64,000 bases of DNA from Agelaius tricolor. Taxonomy: Eukaryota; Chordata; Aves; Passeriformes; Icteridae. This document shows positions 32,675-43,179 of the stretch, piece by piece. The stretch spans positions 372,001-436,000 of the forward strand of contig JALJCS010000055.1 in the NCBI GenBank assembly GCA_023055355.1, written 5' to 3'. The position numbers were made by a program, and so were the translations under genes. How positions within the stretch are numbered: the first letter of the stretch is position 1; each line of letters opens with the position of its first letter. The notes beneath the pieces were generated by a model. That model was not told the origin of the DNA, did not search any database, and saw nothing but the letters and a program-made list of their open reading frames with translations.

Positions 32675-33636
32675 CGTCTCCAAACACACACTGGAGTTGT
32701 CTGGGTCCGTTCATCATTTCTCTGCTCTTCAGCACTGAGGCAATGGACTCTGGCTACATCCCTGAGCTCGTGCCCATGGCAACCACCCCTGGCAATGGGG
32801 CTCCATGGAACTGCTCTCAGGAAACCCCCAAGAGCTGGGGAGTGTCCCAAAACCACCTCAGAAATGTGAGATACCCCAGCATCTCTTCATGAACATGGAA
32901 TATCCAAAAACTTACTCAGTAACGGGCTTCCCTTCCCTTCATTATCCCCAAACTTTGGCTGTCTCATTCCAGACTGCAACCCATCTCCCCAGTCCCAACC
33001 CCAACCCATCCCACCCCTCCTGGACATCAAGACCCCCTTCCCAAGCTGTACTTCCCCCATTTCCCACCTCCCAAACACCATCTCACCCATCCTGCCCCAC
33101 CCAATGCTCATCTCACCGTCCTGATTTGCACCCATTTTGCCCAATCTCCTTCCAACCCCATTTCACCCCAAGGGGCTATGGAATCAAGGAATTCTGGGGT
33201 GGGATTGAATAGTTTTCAGTGGCATTGAGCGGTTTTGAGCTGACAGATCAATCCCTCTCATCTTTGGGAGTACCAAGAAATAAAGGCAAACAAATACCCA
33301 CAACCCCCCCCCCCATATCCTCCCAGATATCTCCCAGAATCCAAGTTTCCCTCAAAACACAAGTGAAATGCGAGGCTTTAGAGGCCTTTGATGAATTGGG
33401 TCAATTTTTTACCCCAGTTTTCTGTGTTTTAAAGGGAGGAAGATAAATCAAAATATAAAGATAGGCAAAGAAAAAGGAACACAAATAACTTCCCACTGTG
33501 TATCACAAGGAATGTGGCTCACCAGGGCTCTGACAAATGTGGATCCTCCGATGGGGATGGAGATGGAGCAGTGCATGAAGCTCTTCCTGCAGCCGGGGCT
33601 CTCACAGGGCTTCCCTTACCGGTGCCTCCATTGGTG
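32675..33636. other. Intergenic sequence, no gene recognised
   Basis: Includes a segment like 41200-41250 (catggcaaccacccctggca), a CCC/TCC-rich stretch (32980-33170), a short poly-C run near 33305, and the 3' flank of the left zinc-finger gene. Confidence 0.5.
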
Positions 33637-34440
33637 TCAGGTAAAGAACGAGCGGCCTGAGAAGCTCTTCCCACACTGGGTGCACTCGTAGGGCCTCTCC
33701 CCAGTGTGGATGCGCTGGTGGGTGATGAGCTTGGAATTGCGGTTGAAGCCTTTTCCACAGTTGGGGCAGCAGAAGGGCTTTAACTTGGTGTGTATCCGCT
33801 GGTGGATGACGAGGGCAGAGTTGCAGCTGAAGCCCTTCACACACTCCCCACACTCGTAGGGCCATTTCCCCATGTGGATCATCTGGTGGCTGATCAGGGT
33901 GCTGCTCTGCCTGAAGCTCTTCCCATACTCCAAGCACTTGTGGGGTTTCTCCCCATCATGAAGCTGCTCATGCACCACCAGCTCGGAGCTCTGGCTGAAG
34001 CTCTGCCCACCTTCCTGGCTCAGGGTGGGTCTTTCCTCCTCAGAGCACCCTGGGCTGGCTTTGCAGCCCCTCCTCCTGTGGGATCTCTGGGGCTTTTCCT
34101 CCACGTTGGAATTCTGCACCGTGGAGCCATTTAAAATGGCCTCTTCCACGTGGTTCTGCTGTGGGGATTTGTCCTTACTGATCTCCATCCTCAGCTTCTT
34201 TTCTGCAGGAGGAAGGACAAGGACAGGATGGGATTTCCTTCCGTGTCACAGGGAAGGGGAAGGAGATCCCCCCAGTGCATCCCTGGCAGGACCGGGTTGG
34301 CAGCAGGGTTGTCCTGCAGCCGGGGGCTGTGCTGGGCTGGGAGATGGAGCAGGAGAGAGGGGGAAAGGGGCACTGACTTCCTCCTCACCTGCCTGGGGCT
34401 CCTGGGGCTCCTTCCTCTTCTTCACAGCCTCCTCCTTCAT
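33637..34440 (-). pseudogene. C2H2 zinc-finger gene, left copy, truncated last finger
   Basis: Two coding exons on the minus strand: 34389-34440 ([19 protein letters not shown] donor) and 33637-34202 (AG acceptor). They join in phase. About 90 residues of basic/polar leader precede four C2H2 units. The first unit is degenerate (second Cys replaced by Tyr in KCLEYGKSF). Units 2 and 3 have all four ligands. Unit 4 ends at a TGA before its histidines, while the right copy reads on there. Sequence left of about 33842 diverges from the right copy. Likely a nuclear DNA-binding protein of the avian ZNF expansion, probably a pseudogene or shortened allele. No KRAB domain is visible. Confidence 0.75.
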
Positions 34441-34497
34441 CTGGCAAAGTTTTCAGGATGGAAATTGCTGTTTTGGGAGGAAAACAACAGCTGAGCA

Positions 34498-35078
34498 TGC
34501 TAAACTTTGTACTGGTTTGAAGGCAAACCTGGGGGAGAGTCTAAACCAGAATTACAATTTAATAAGAAAATGAAGATGAAGGCAATGATACAGAAACACT
34601 GCCTTAAACTGACAGAGTCAGAATATAACCTGACACCCTGCTGGTCAGGCTGGTGGCAGCAGTCCCATTAAATGGTGGCTGCAGTCCTGTGGGAGTGATG
34701 AACGTGATTCTGTCCAAGCAGTGATCCTGTAGAAGGGTCTGGTCTTCCTCTGGAGGTCCAGGGGTGGTTCTGGAGCTCTTGTCCTCTGGGAATCCAGTAG
34801 GCAAGCTGCTCCTGGTGTTCAAAGGCTCAGCTTATATCCAGGTAGGAATGCTTGGATCCTCCCCCTGGGCGGAGCATCCCACAATGGGAGGATGGAATTT
34901 TATCAGTCCTGCAGTGACACTCATTGGCCCATTCACAGCAGATATCTCCCCTGGAGGGCGTTATCAGGGCTGAGTCATGGAGGAGATCAAGAACACTGCC
35001 CCACCTGTTTATAGCAGTTGATGAAGATGGGCATTGAAAACATGCATTTGGTTCCATCTTACACTGCAACCTGAAACT
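34498..35078 (-). repeat. ERVL-like solo LTR fragment in left arm
   Basis: Related to the LTR at 13495-14177. Shared landmarks on the minus strand are ccattgtgggatgctccgcc, the aggagc/cagcag stretch and an ATTAAA near the end. Mirrored in the right arm. Confidence 0.55.
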
Positions 35079-35099
35079 GTGGGGGAATCCCTGCTCAGG

Positions 35100-35345
35100 G
35101 GGTGAGCACCACCCCCCTTACCCAAACTGGCTCAGGTGTAAAACCCCCACCCCGGGAAGGCCACACACACAGGGGACAATGTCACACTTGCCCTGCCCCA
35201 GGGGAGGTCTCTGTCCCTGTCACTCCCTTGCTCTCCCTCCTTTTCTATTTCTTTTCATCTCTCTCTCTACCTCACATTTACTGTTCAATAAAATCTACTT
35301 TGGATTTGGTGTCTTTAGCACCTTAATTGGGGCAGAGGCATCTCT
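35100..35345 (+). repeat. LTR-like fragment with AATAAA, left arm
   Basis: CT-rich stretch followed by ttcaataaaatctactttgg (35285-35304) and caccttaattggggcagag, typical of an avian LTR 3' end. The mirror copy is at 38393-38638. Confidence 0.45.
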
Positions 35346-36086
35346 CTTATGATTTTCTTAACCAGATTGCTACATTATTTTTGCACAGTGAGTTCAGGGC
35401 ACTGTTCTCTGACCCCAAGTGCCTTTGGCAACAGCATGGTTGCCTCCACTGAGGAGGTTGTGGTTCTCTCTGGAGGAACTCTTGGAAACTTGGATGCACC
35501 TTCCTCTGAACAACTTACGGGAGAACTGATGAGGAAAATGGCTGTTGTGGGTGGCCAGTGTAAAGAAAATATTTCGTTGTCCTTCCTGGAAAAGTTTGTT
35601 AAAATCACAGGACGAAATGGAGCAAATGATACCAGCAAGACTGACTAGGTTCATTCACTCCAAGGTGAGGAACACAAGGCTGCTGAAAGTCCCACAAGAA
35701 GCCCAGCTCAAGTAGCTAAATTCCCAAATAACTCCTGAATTCCCATGCTTGGGGGCTTGCCAAATGTGAGAACCATTTTTCTCTCCATCCCTGTCACCTT
35801 TGTGACAGACACACAGAGCTTTCCCTTCCTTTTGATAATATCTGTATGGGGCCAAATTTGCACTTTTCTTTTATCAGAACCTGCCAGCAACTGAGCTGGA
35901 GCTGTGCAGGGACTGCTGAAACGTGGAATTGCTACAGAATTGCTTTCTATTGTCAGTTTATTCATGTTTGGGATTTGTTTGTGTTTTCATCACATGTGAC
36001 TTGTGGGAAAATCAAATATTCATCAAAGTGATTTATGCAGAGTTAAGTTTGATTTCTGCCAAGTTGATTTTGTCCAGTGCCCCGGG

Positions 36087-36640
36087 GATGCTTGAGGGGT
36101 CTCTGTGCCTCTTTCCCTGGGGGATGCTTGGGAGGGGCTTGGGGGGGTTGTCCCTGTCTCTGTCACCCCAGGCCACTCCCCAGGGGTGTCCCTGTCCCTG
36201 TCACCCCAGGCCATTCCCCAGGGCTGTCCCTGTCCCTGTCACCCCAGGCCATTCCCCAGGGGTCTCCATCATTCTCACCCCAGGGAATGCCTGGGGAGGG
36301 GGGGTCTCCCTCCCTCTCACCCCTGTGCCAGGGGGTGCTCGGGGCAGTCTCTGTCCCTCTCAGCCCAGGGGATGCTCGGGGCTCTCTGTCCCCTGGCCCT
36401 GGGGGATGCTCGGGGGGTCTCCATCCCTCTGGCCTCAGGCAATGCCTGTGCAGGGCTGGGCACCAGGGGCTCTGTGTCCCTCTCACCGCTGAGGCTGCTC
36501 AGGGCTGGGGGGGCTCTGCCACCTTCTCACCCCTGGGGTGGCTGGGGGAGTCTCTGTCCCTCTCAGCCCTGCTGGGACCCCACCCAAACATCATCGGGGT
36601 CACAGGGACAGAGACACCCCCAAACCCCCAGAAGGGCTGA
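36087..36640. repeat. GC-rich minisatellite in inverted-repeat spacer
   Basis: Imperfect units such as caccccaggccattccccaggg followed by tgtccctgtccctgt, about 42 bp per period in the best part and irregular elsewhere. Diverged inverted-orientation copies occur at about 37440-37660. Then comes a short G/A/T-rich repeat (ggattggggt) to about 36750. Confidence 0.75.
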
Positions 36641-36757
36641 ATCTGGGATTTGGTTTGGGGCCGAGGATTTAGGAAGGGGCTGGAATTGGGACTGGGCTTG
36701 GAGTTGGGGCTGAGATTTGGATTAGAGCTGGGATTGGGGTTAAGCCTAGACATGGGA

Positions 36758-37381
36758 TGTCGGGTCCGGCTGTCTGTCTGTCTCTGCCCCGACACGGGTA
36801 GAGTGGTTCTTGGGTGGCACGCGATGCAAAGGACGAGTCTGGACTCTTCAGCTTTCGGTCTTCAGGTTGTTTATTATTTCTTATCTACAAAATTTTTCTG
36901 TCTGCCCAACAGAGGTCTGATCTGCAAGCAGTCACAGGCACTCTCTGAACACCCACGGGGCGGTCATGTCTTTTTATACTAAAACCTACGTATACAATAT
37001 TTACCTTTATTTCCCAATGCTTTTCGCCCATGTTAGCAAGTGCACCTTCACCATAAACCAATCTCTAAGTGCCAACATCATCACAGGAGATGGAGGACAA
37101 GAAGAAGAAAGAAGAAGGACAAGACACGCCCTGATCCCTCCATCTTGTCTCCATAACCCCCCTGTACCAAAAACCTTAAAGTCTATATCTCACCCTCTAA
37201 ATGTGTCTCTTTTACACCTTTTACTCTAAAGTGATTCTCTTGTCCTCAGACTCTTGTTACTTCTGTGGATGGATCAAAATCAAGCCACCAAACACTCTTG
37301 GCAACATTCCAGGATTTTCGAGACCCCCAAGGGTTCTCCTGGCATCTCTGGACATCGGGAACGATGTGCTGAGATCCCACA
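36758..37381 (-). repeat. Solo LTR (ERVK-like) with target duplication ATGGGA
   Basis: On the minus strand starts TGTGGGATCTC and ends CCGACA. Perfect 6-bp duplication ATGGGA at 36752-36757 and 37382-37387. Length 624 bp. It resembles the LTR at 41974-42608 in ends, length and internal layout. Confidence 0.8.
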
Positions 37382-37899
37382 ATGGGATTGGCTTTAGGGC
37401 TGGGGTTGGGATTGGGTCTGGGGCTAGATGAGTTTGGGACTGGGATGTGATCCCTGAGCATCCCCCAGGGTGAGGGGACAGAGACTGCCCTGAGCACCCC
37501 ATGGGAAAGAGAGGGAGACCCCCTAGGCATTCCCTGGGGTGAGAACAATGGAAACCCCCTGGGGAATGGCCTGGTGTGACAGGGACAGGGACAGCCCCAC
37601 CAAGACTCTTCATAGCATCCTCCAGGGTGAGGGCACAGAGACCCCTCAAGCATCCCCGGGGCACTGGACAAAATCAACTTGGCAGAAATCAAACTTAACT
37701 CTGCATAAATCACTTTGATGAATATTTGATTTTCCCACAAGTCACATGTGATGAAAACACAAACAAATCCCAAACATGAATAAACTGACGATATAAGCAA
37801 TTCTGTACCAGTTCCAGGATTCATTGGTTCATGCACAGCTCCAGCTCAGCTGCTGACAGCTTCCAATAAAAGAAAAGTGGAAATTTGGCCCAATACAGA

Positions 37900-39896
37900 G
37901 TATGCAAAGGAAGGGAAAGCTCTGTGTGTCTGTCACAAAGGTGACAGGGATGGAGAGAAAAATGGTTCTCACATTTGGCAAGCCCCCAAGCATGGGAATT
38001 CAGGAGTTATTTGGGAATTTAGCTACTTGAGCTGGGCTTCTTGTGGGACTTTCAGCAGCCTTGTGTTCCTCACCTTGGAGTGAATGAACCTAGTCAGTCT
38101 TGCTGGTATCATTTGCTCCATTTCGTCCTGTGATTTTAACAAACTTTTCCAGGAAGGACAACGAAATATTTTCTTTACACTGGCCACCCACAACAGCCAT
38201 TTTCCTCATCAGTTCTCCCGTAAGTTGTTCAGAGGAAGGTGCATCCAAGTTTCCAAGAGTTCCTCCAGAGAGAACCACAACCTCCTCAGTGGAGGCAACC
38301 ATGCTGTTGCCAAAGGCACTTGGGGTCAGAGAACAGTGCCCTGAACTCACTGTGCAAAAATAATGTAGCAATCTGGTTAAGAAAATCATAAGAGAGATGC
38401 CTCTGCCCCAATTAAGGTGCTAAAGACACCAAATCCAAAGTAGATTTTATTGAACAGTAAATGTGAGGTAGAGAGAGAGATGAAAAGAAATAGAAAAGGA
38501 GGGAGAGCAAGGGAGTGACAGGGACAGAGACCTCCCCTGGGGCAGGGCAAGTGTGACATTGTCCCCTGTGTGTGTGGCCTTCCCGGGGTGGGGGTTTTAC
38601 ACCTGAGCCAGTTTGGGTAAGGGGGGTGGTGCTCACCCCCTGAGCAGGGATTCCCCCACAGTTTCAGGTTGCAGTGTAAGATGGAACCAAATGCATGTTT
38701 TCAATGCCCATCTTCATCAACTGCTATAAACAGGTGGGGCAGTGTTCTTGATCTCCTCCATGACTCAGCCCTGATAACGCCCTCCAGGGGAGATATCTGC
38801 TGTGAATGGGCCAATGAGTGTCACTGCAGGACTGATAAAATTCCATCCTCCCATTGTGGGATGCTCCGCCCAGGGGGAGGATCCAAGCATTCCTACCTGG
38901 ATATAAGCTGAGCCTTTGAACACCAGGAGCAGCTTGCCTACTGGATTCCCAGAGGACAAGAGCTCCAGAACCACCCCTGGACCTCCAGAGGAAGACCAGA
39001 CCCTTCTACAGGATCACTGCTTGGACAGAATCACGTTCATCACTCCCACAGGACTGCAGCCACCATTTAATGGGACTGCTGCCACCAGCCTGACCAGCAG
39101 GGTGTCAGGTTATATTCTGACTCTGTCAGTTTAAGGCAGTGTTTCTGTATCATTGCCTTCATCTTCATTTTCTTATTAAATTGTAATTCTGGTTTAGACT
39201 CTCCCCCAGGTTTGCCTTCAAACCAGTACAAAGTTTAGCATGCTCAGCTGTTGTTTTCCTCCCAAAACAGCAATTTCCATCCTGAAAACTTTGCCAGATG
39301 AAGGAGGAGGCTGTGAAGAAGAGGAAGGAGCCCCAGGAGCCCCAGGCAGGTGAGGAGGAAGTCAGTGCCCCTTTCCCCCTCTCTCCTGCTCCATCTCCCA
39401 GCCCAGCACAGCCCCCGGCTGCAGGACAACCCTGCTGCCAACCCGGTCCTGCCAGGGATGCACTGGGGGGATCTCCTTCCCCTTCCCTGTGACACGGAAG
39501 GAAATCCCATCCTGTCCTTGTCCTTCCTCCTGCAGAAAAGAAGCTGAGGATGGAGATCAGTAAGGACAAATCCCCACAGCAGAACCACGTGGAAGAGGCC
39601 ATTTTAAATGGCTCCACGGTGCAGAATTCCAACGTGGAGGAAAAGCCCCAGAGATCCCACAGGAGGAGGGGCTGCAAAGCCAGCCCAGGGTGCTCTGAGG
39701 AGGAAAGACCCACCCTGAGCCAGGAAGGTGGGCAGAGCTTCAGCCAGAGCTCCGAGCTGGTGGTGCATGAGCAGCTTCATGATGGGGAGAAACCCCACAA
39801 GTGCTTGGAGTATGGGAAGAGCTTCAGGCAGAGCAGCACCCTGATCAGCCACCAGATGATCCACATGGGGAAATGGCCCTACGAGTGTGGGGAGTG
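37900..39896 (-). repeat. Inverted repeat, right identical arm
   Basis: Partner of 33842-35838. The diverged inner homology extends to about 37640 (left partner to about 36110). Outer homology continues into the zinc fingers. Confidence 0.9.
38660..39240 (+). repeat. ERVL-like solo LTR fragment in right arm
   Basis: Mirror copy of 34498-35078, plus orientation. Starts tttcaggttgcagtgtaaga. It lies just upstream of the right zinc-finger first coding exon, so it could contribute promoter or 5' UTR sequence. Confidence 0.55.
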
Positions 39897-40206
39897 TGGG
39901 AAGGGCTTCAGCTGCAGCTCAGAACTCATCAGGCACCAAAGCATCCACACTGGGGAGAAGCCCTACGAGTGTCCCCAGTGTCAGAAGAGGTTTCAGACCA
40001 GCTCCAGTCTCCTCCTGCATGAGCAGATTCACTCAGAGGAGAGGCCCTTCCTCTGCCCAGACTGCGGGAAGGGCTTCAAGCACAACTCCACCCTCATCAC
40101 CCACCAGCGCATCCACACTGGGGAGAGGCCCTACGAGTGTTCCCAGTGTGGGAAGAGCTTCACCAGCAGCTCTCATTTGACAAGACACCAACACAGGCAC
40201 TGGTAA
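39298..40206 (+). CDS. C2H2 zinc-finger protein gene, right copy
   Basis: Two coding exons: 39298-39349 ([17 protein letters not shown]; donor gcag|gtgagg) and 39536-40206 (acceptor ctcctgcag|). They join in phase. About 90 leader residues, then a degenerate unit (KCLEYGKSF, Cys lost) and four complete C2H2 fingers with TGEKP/TGERP-type linkers. The gene ends HQHRHW and TAA-like stop at 40204-40206. Polyadenylation signal at 40626. Expected to be a nuclear DNA-binding regulator of the avian-expanded ZNF type. The first part up to about 39896 is identical to the left copy; the rest differs in finger residues, so the two would bind different DNA. An upstream non-coding exon is likely but not identified. 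Confidence 0.8.
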
Positions 40207-40625
40207 GAGACACCCTGCAAAAGCCCCAAGTGCAGGAGGAGCTTTGTGCCCAGCTCCAGCTTCAACCCCCATGGGAAAACCCACGTTGGAAAGAGCCCGG
40301 CTGATCCATGTTCCCTGTGATTCATGCTGGGAAGACACTTGTACCTTTTGTTGCCCCTGTCAATGACATGGTGTGGAATGAAGAACATGAGGGTCTGCCC
40401 ATGGCCCTGTCATTACATTCACTCCCACCTCAGGTCATTGCCAGGGGCAGGAAAGGGACTCTCTCTCTCCCTGAGGAGAAGGGTGTTCTTTCCAGGGAGG
40501 GGAAATACGAAACTGGGAAGAGCCAGTAGTTGATGTTGTAGTTTTCCCTGTAAATAGTTTTATTTATCCCTTCTGTTATCAATATTGTTTCTGTTCCGTT
40601 TTTTCCTTATCTCGTTGCTGTTCCC

Positions 40626-40631
40626 AATAAA
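40626..40631 (+). promoter_or_regulatory. Polyadenylation signal AATAAA of right ZNF gene
   Basis: AATAAA 420 bp after the stop codon, in a T-rich 3' UTR. Confidence 0.75.
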
Positions 40632-40854
40632 TTGTTCTTCTCCCAGCCCGGGATCTTTGCCTTTTGTGCTTTCCATGGCAGGCGGGAGGGCAGCGAGGGC
40701 AGCGCGGTTTTAGCGGGAGCAGGAAATTGGGGAATCCCATTCCTGAAGCCCGGCCCGTGGAAACCGAGCATCCCAGCTGGTGCCAGCCCTGGTGGCCATG
40801 GCAGCAGCCTTGGGAGCGGGTCCCTGGCTGGGGCTGTGGGAACCTCTTCCCTCT

Positions 40855-41130
40855 GGTGCCCAGGGACAGGAGTGGAAGGAACGGCTGCAGCTGAGTCGGG
40901 GCAGGCTCAGGTTGGATGTCAGGAAAAGGTTTTTGCCCAGAGGCTGCTGGGGCCCTGGCCAGGCTCCCCAGGGAAGGGTCCCAGCTCCAGGGCTCTCTGA
41001 GCTGCAGCAGCGTTTGGCCAGCACTGCCAGGCCCAGGCTGGCATTGTTGGGGTGTCCTGTGCAGGGCCAGCAGTTGGACTGGAGGATCCTGATGGGTCCC
41101 TCCCAGCTCAGCCAATTCTGTGCTTCTGGG
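40855..41130 (+). mobile_element. CR1 LINE 3' fragment, old
   Basis: Diverged match to the typical CR1 tail: ggctcaggttggatgtcagg, a middle with ctggccaggctccccaggga, and the end ggaggatcctgatgggtccctcccagctcag. No coding capacity. Confidence 0.65.
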
Positions 41131-41154
41131 ATCCCATCAGCCTGGGGATGGGGC

Positions 41155-41330
41155 TGCCAATGGTTGCCATGGCAACAGGCTCTGGCTGCAGGCCTGAGCT
41201 GGTGTCCATGGCAACCACCCCTGGCATGGGGTCTCCATGGAGCTGCCGAGGGACTGACCATAGCAACAGGGGGCTGTGGATGGTTGCCATGGAAACTGAC
41301 CATAGCAACAGGGGGCTGGGGATGGTTGCC
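41155..41330. repeat. Short repeats with X-box-like palindrome GTTGCCATGGCAAC
   Basis: Perfect 14-bp palindrome at 41163-41176, with imperfect copies near 41207, 41256, 41282 and 41298. The form matches RFX-factor X-boxes. A related segment is at 32770-32800. Confidence 0.6.
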
Positions 41331-41973
41331 TGCTAAGGATCAGATTTGTCACAGGCCCTCAGAGGGGTTCCATGGGATCTTTCCAAGAGTCTCCAGGCTG
41401 TTCCAGAGCTGGAATGTCACAGGCAGGGACAGGGGCTCCATGGAGACCTCCCAGGGCTTTCTGGGGATGGTAAAGAGCCCTGTGGTCAGAGGCAGTCACA
41501 GCCATTCCATGGTGGCATCCCAGGGCACCTTGGGCTGCAAAGGCACCGATGTGTCACAGGCACCCACGGGGGCTCCACGGTGACATCCCAGGAGTGCCCA
41601 GGCTGCCAAAGAGCCGGGATGTCCCAGACACTCACAGGGGTTCCTGTCAAGGGCATACTGGGAGCTTCAGGCAAAGTTTAATATTGGAGAAGCTCTTGTT
41701 GGGTCTCAAGGATCTGAAAGGAGCCCCAATAGATCCCCAAATGTCACCATTGAATCAGAGATGACACTGACCCAGATCAGAAGGCTAAGGGCTAAAAGCC
41801 ACCTCTTTTTTCAATGCTCTTCTTTTATATCTTGGTTTTTTACAGGTGGACCTCACTGGTCCTTTAATCAACACATTTCACATGATTGGCCAATTAAGAC
41901 AACACCCTTCAGTAAACAACTTTATGGAAAAGAGCCAACTTATTTCAAACACTGTCAGGGCACCAGTCATTGA
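41331..41973. other. Intergenic sequence, no gene recognised
   Basis: Short imperfect repeats around 'gcacc..ggg.gtcacag' (41350-41650), then AT-richer unique-looking sequence. Confidence 0.5.
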
Positions 41974-42608
41974 TGTTTGTTTTCTGTTGGGCCTTTCTGG
42001 GGGCTCCCTGGATGGAGGAAACCCTCCTGTTGCAGTTCTGTGCCAGGTAAAAGGAGATGCACGGGACTTTTTCAGTCTTCAGCTTCTTGTTTTTTCTTAT
42101 CTTATCTAAAGTTTTGCATTGCTGTCCACACCAGGCTCAGCATGCTGGGAAAACACCTCAAAATGGCTCTAAAATGTACAGTGTCAAGGTCTTTTAAAGT
42201 TTTCTCATCCAATTAATTCTTAAAACGTACATTATTTCTACTTATCAACCACTAACTCATCCCTTGACTGTCCACATGACCTCTGCACTGTGCTTTCCTT
42301 GACCAATCACCCTGTGCCACCAACACTGCAGAAAATGGAGTAGAGGAAGAAGAAGACAGGGACTACACCCCAATTCCTGCATCTTGCTTCCTATCTACAC
42401 CATACTAAAAATCCCAAAACCTAAATTTCTCACCCAAGAGACATAGTATAGTACTCTCTATTATCTATTTCTCAGTTTGGTAAATTCTAATCGGTCTCAA
42501 AGTCCTAGAAGTCCTCTCCATTGCCGAAGGTTAAAGGCAGTGTTTCTCTGGGGGTCAGGAGCCCTCAGAGCAGACAGAGAAATATTCCCTGTGGCCTGGA
42601 TTCCCACA
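41974..42608 (-). repeat. Solo LTR (ERVK-like), near-perfect target duplication
   Basis: On the minus strand starts TGTGGGAATCC; 635 bp. Flanks CATTGA (41968-41973) and CATTTA (42609-42614) differ at one base. Same family as 36758-37381 by end sequences and layout. Confidence 0.65.
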
Positions 42609-42879
42609 CATTTAACCTAAAAATCTTTAACCCTTGACAAGTTACCCAAAAATGTTCCAGGTAAGTAGGATTAGAAGGAGAAGAAATAGAGAACAACAGA
42701 AAGACAGAAGATCCAGAGAAAGACACGCACATAGGTACCAACTGCTGGGGTCCCAGCATCACCAACAGAGGAACCCCAGGAGAAGGCAGGATCCAGACCC
42801 TGGGCTGGCCTTGTGCTCTAGCTTTTAACCCCCTGGGCCTTCGTGGGGCCGCCCCTGGGGTGGGACTGCCAGTTGCTTG

Positions 42880-43045
42880 TCCAATCAGAGCCAGGGTAGC
42901 ACCAGCTGCTGCTGTGTGATTGATTGACAGCTCAGCCAATCAGAGCTGGGTTAGCACCGCCCCTGCTGTGTGATTGATTGACAGCTCAGCCACTCAGAGC
43001 TGGGTTAGCACTGCCCCTGCTGTGTGATTGACAGCTCTGACAGGC
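42880..43045. repeat. Three-copy repeat, about 52 bp, with CCAAT motif
   Basis: Unit tgtgattgattgacagctca plus gccaatcagagctgggttagcacc. The CCAATCAG core is kept in two copies, and the next has CCACTCAG. Confidence 0.75.
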
Positions 43046-43179
43046 CAGGGCTGGGGGCGGGGCTCTGTCCCACCACAAACCAAGGCCTGACCCGGCCCTG
43101 GCCCCACACGGGCATTCCGAGCATCCCAAGGTGTCTCGGGACATGGATCTCATCCAGCCTCTGACAGCCACCACGGTGA

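Larger units (their letters stand above)
33842..35838 (+). repeat. Inverted repeat, left identical arm
   Basis: Reverse complement of 37900-39896 with no indel: paired positions sum to 73738 throughout. Every segment I compared was identical, including all open frames on both strands. Homology continues beyond both ends of the block but diverged. Confidence 0.9.

Noticed and set aside
34025..34573. 182-codon frame opposite the zinc-finger gene
   Set aside because: It is the antisense of ZNF exons and intron, duplicated with the arms.
35349..35648. 99-codon frame duplicated at 38090-38389
   Set aside because: Identity of the two copies reflects the identical inverted arms, not coding conservation. 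No domain recognised, and frames of similar length exist on the opposite strand.
36640..36750. G-rich repeat resembling telomere sequence
   Set aside because: Units vary (ggattggg, ggctggg) and no TTAGGG run is present.
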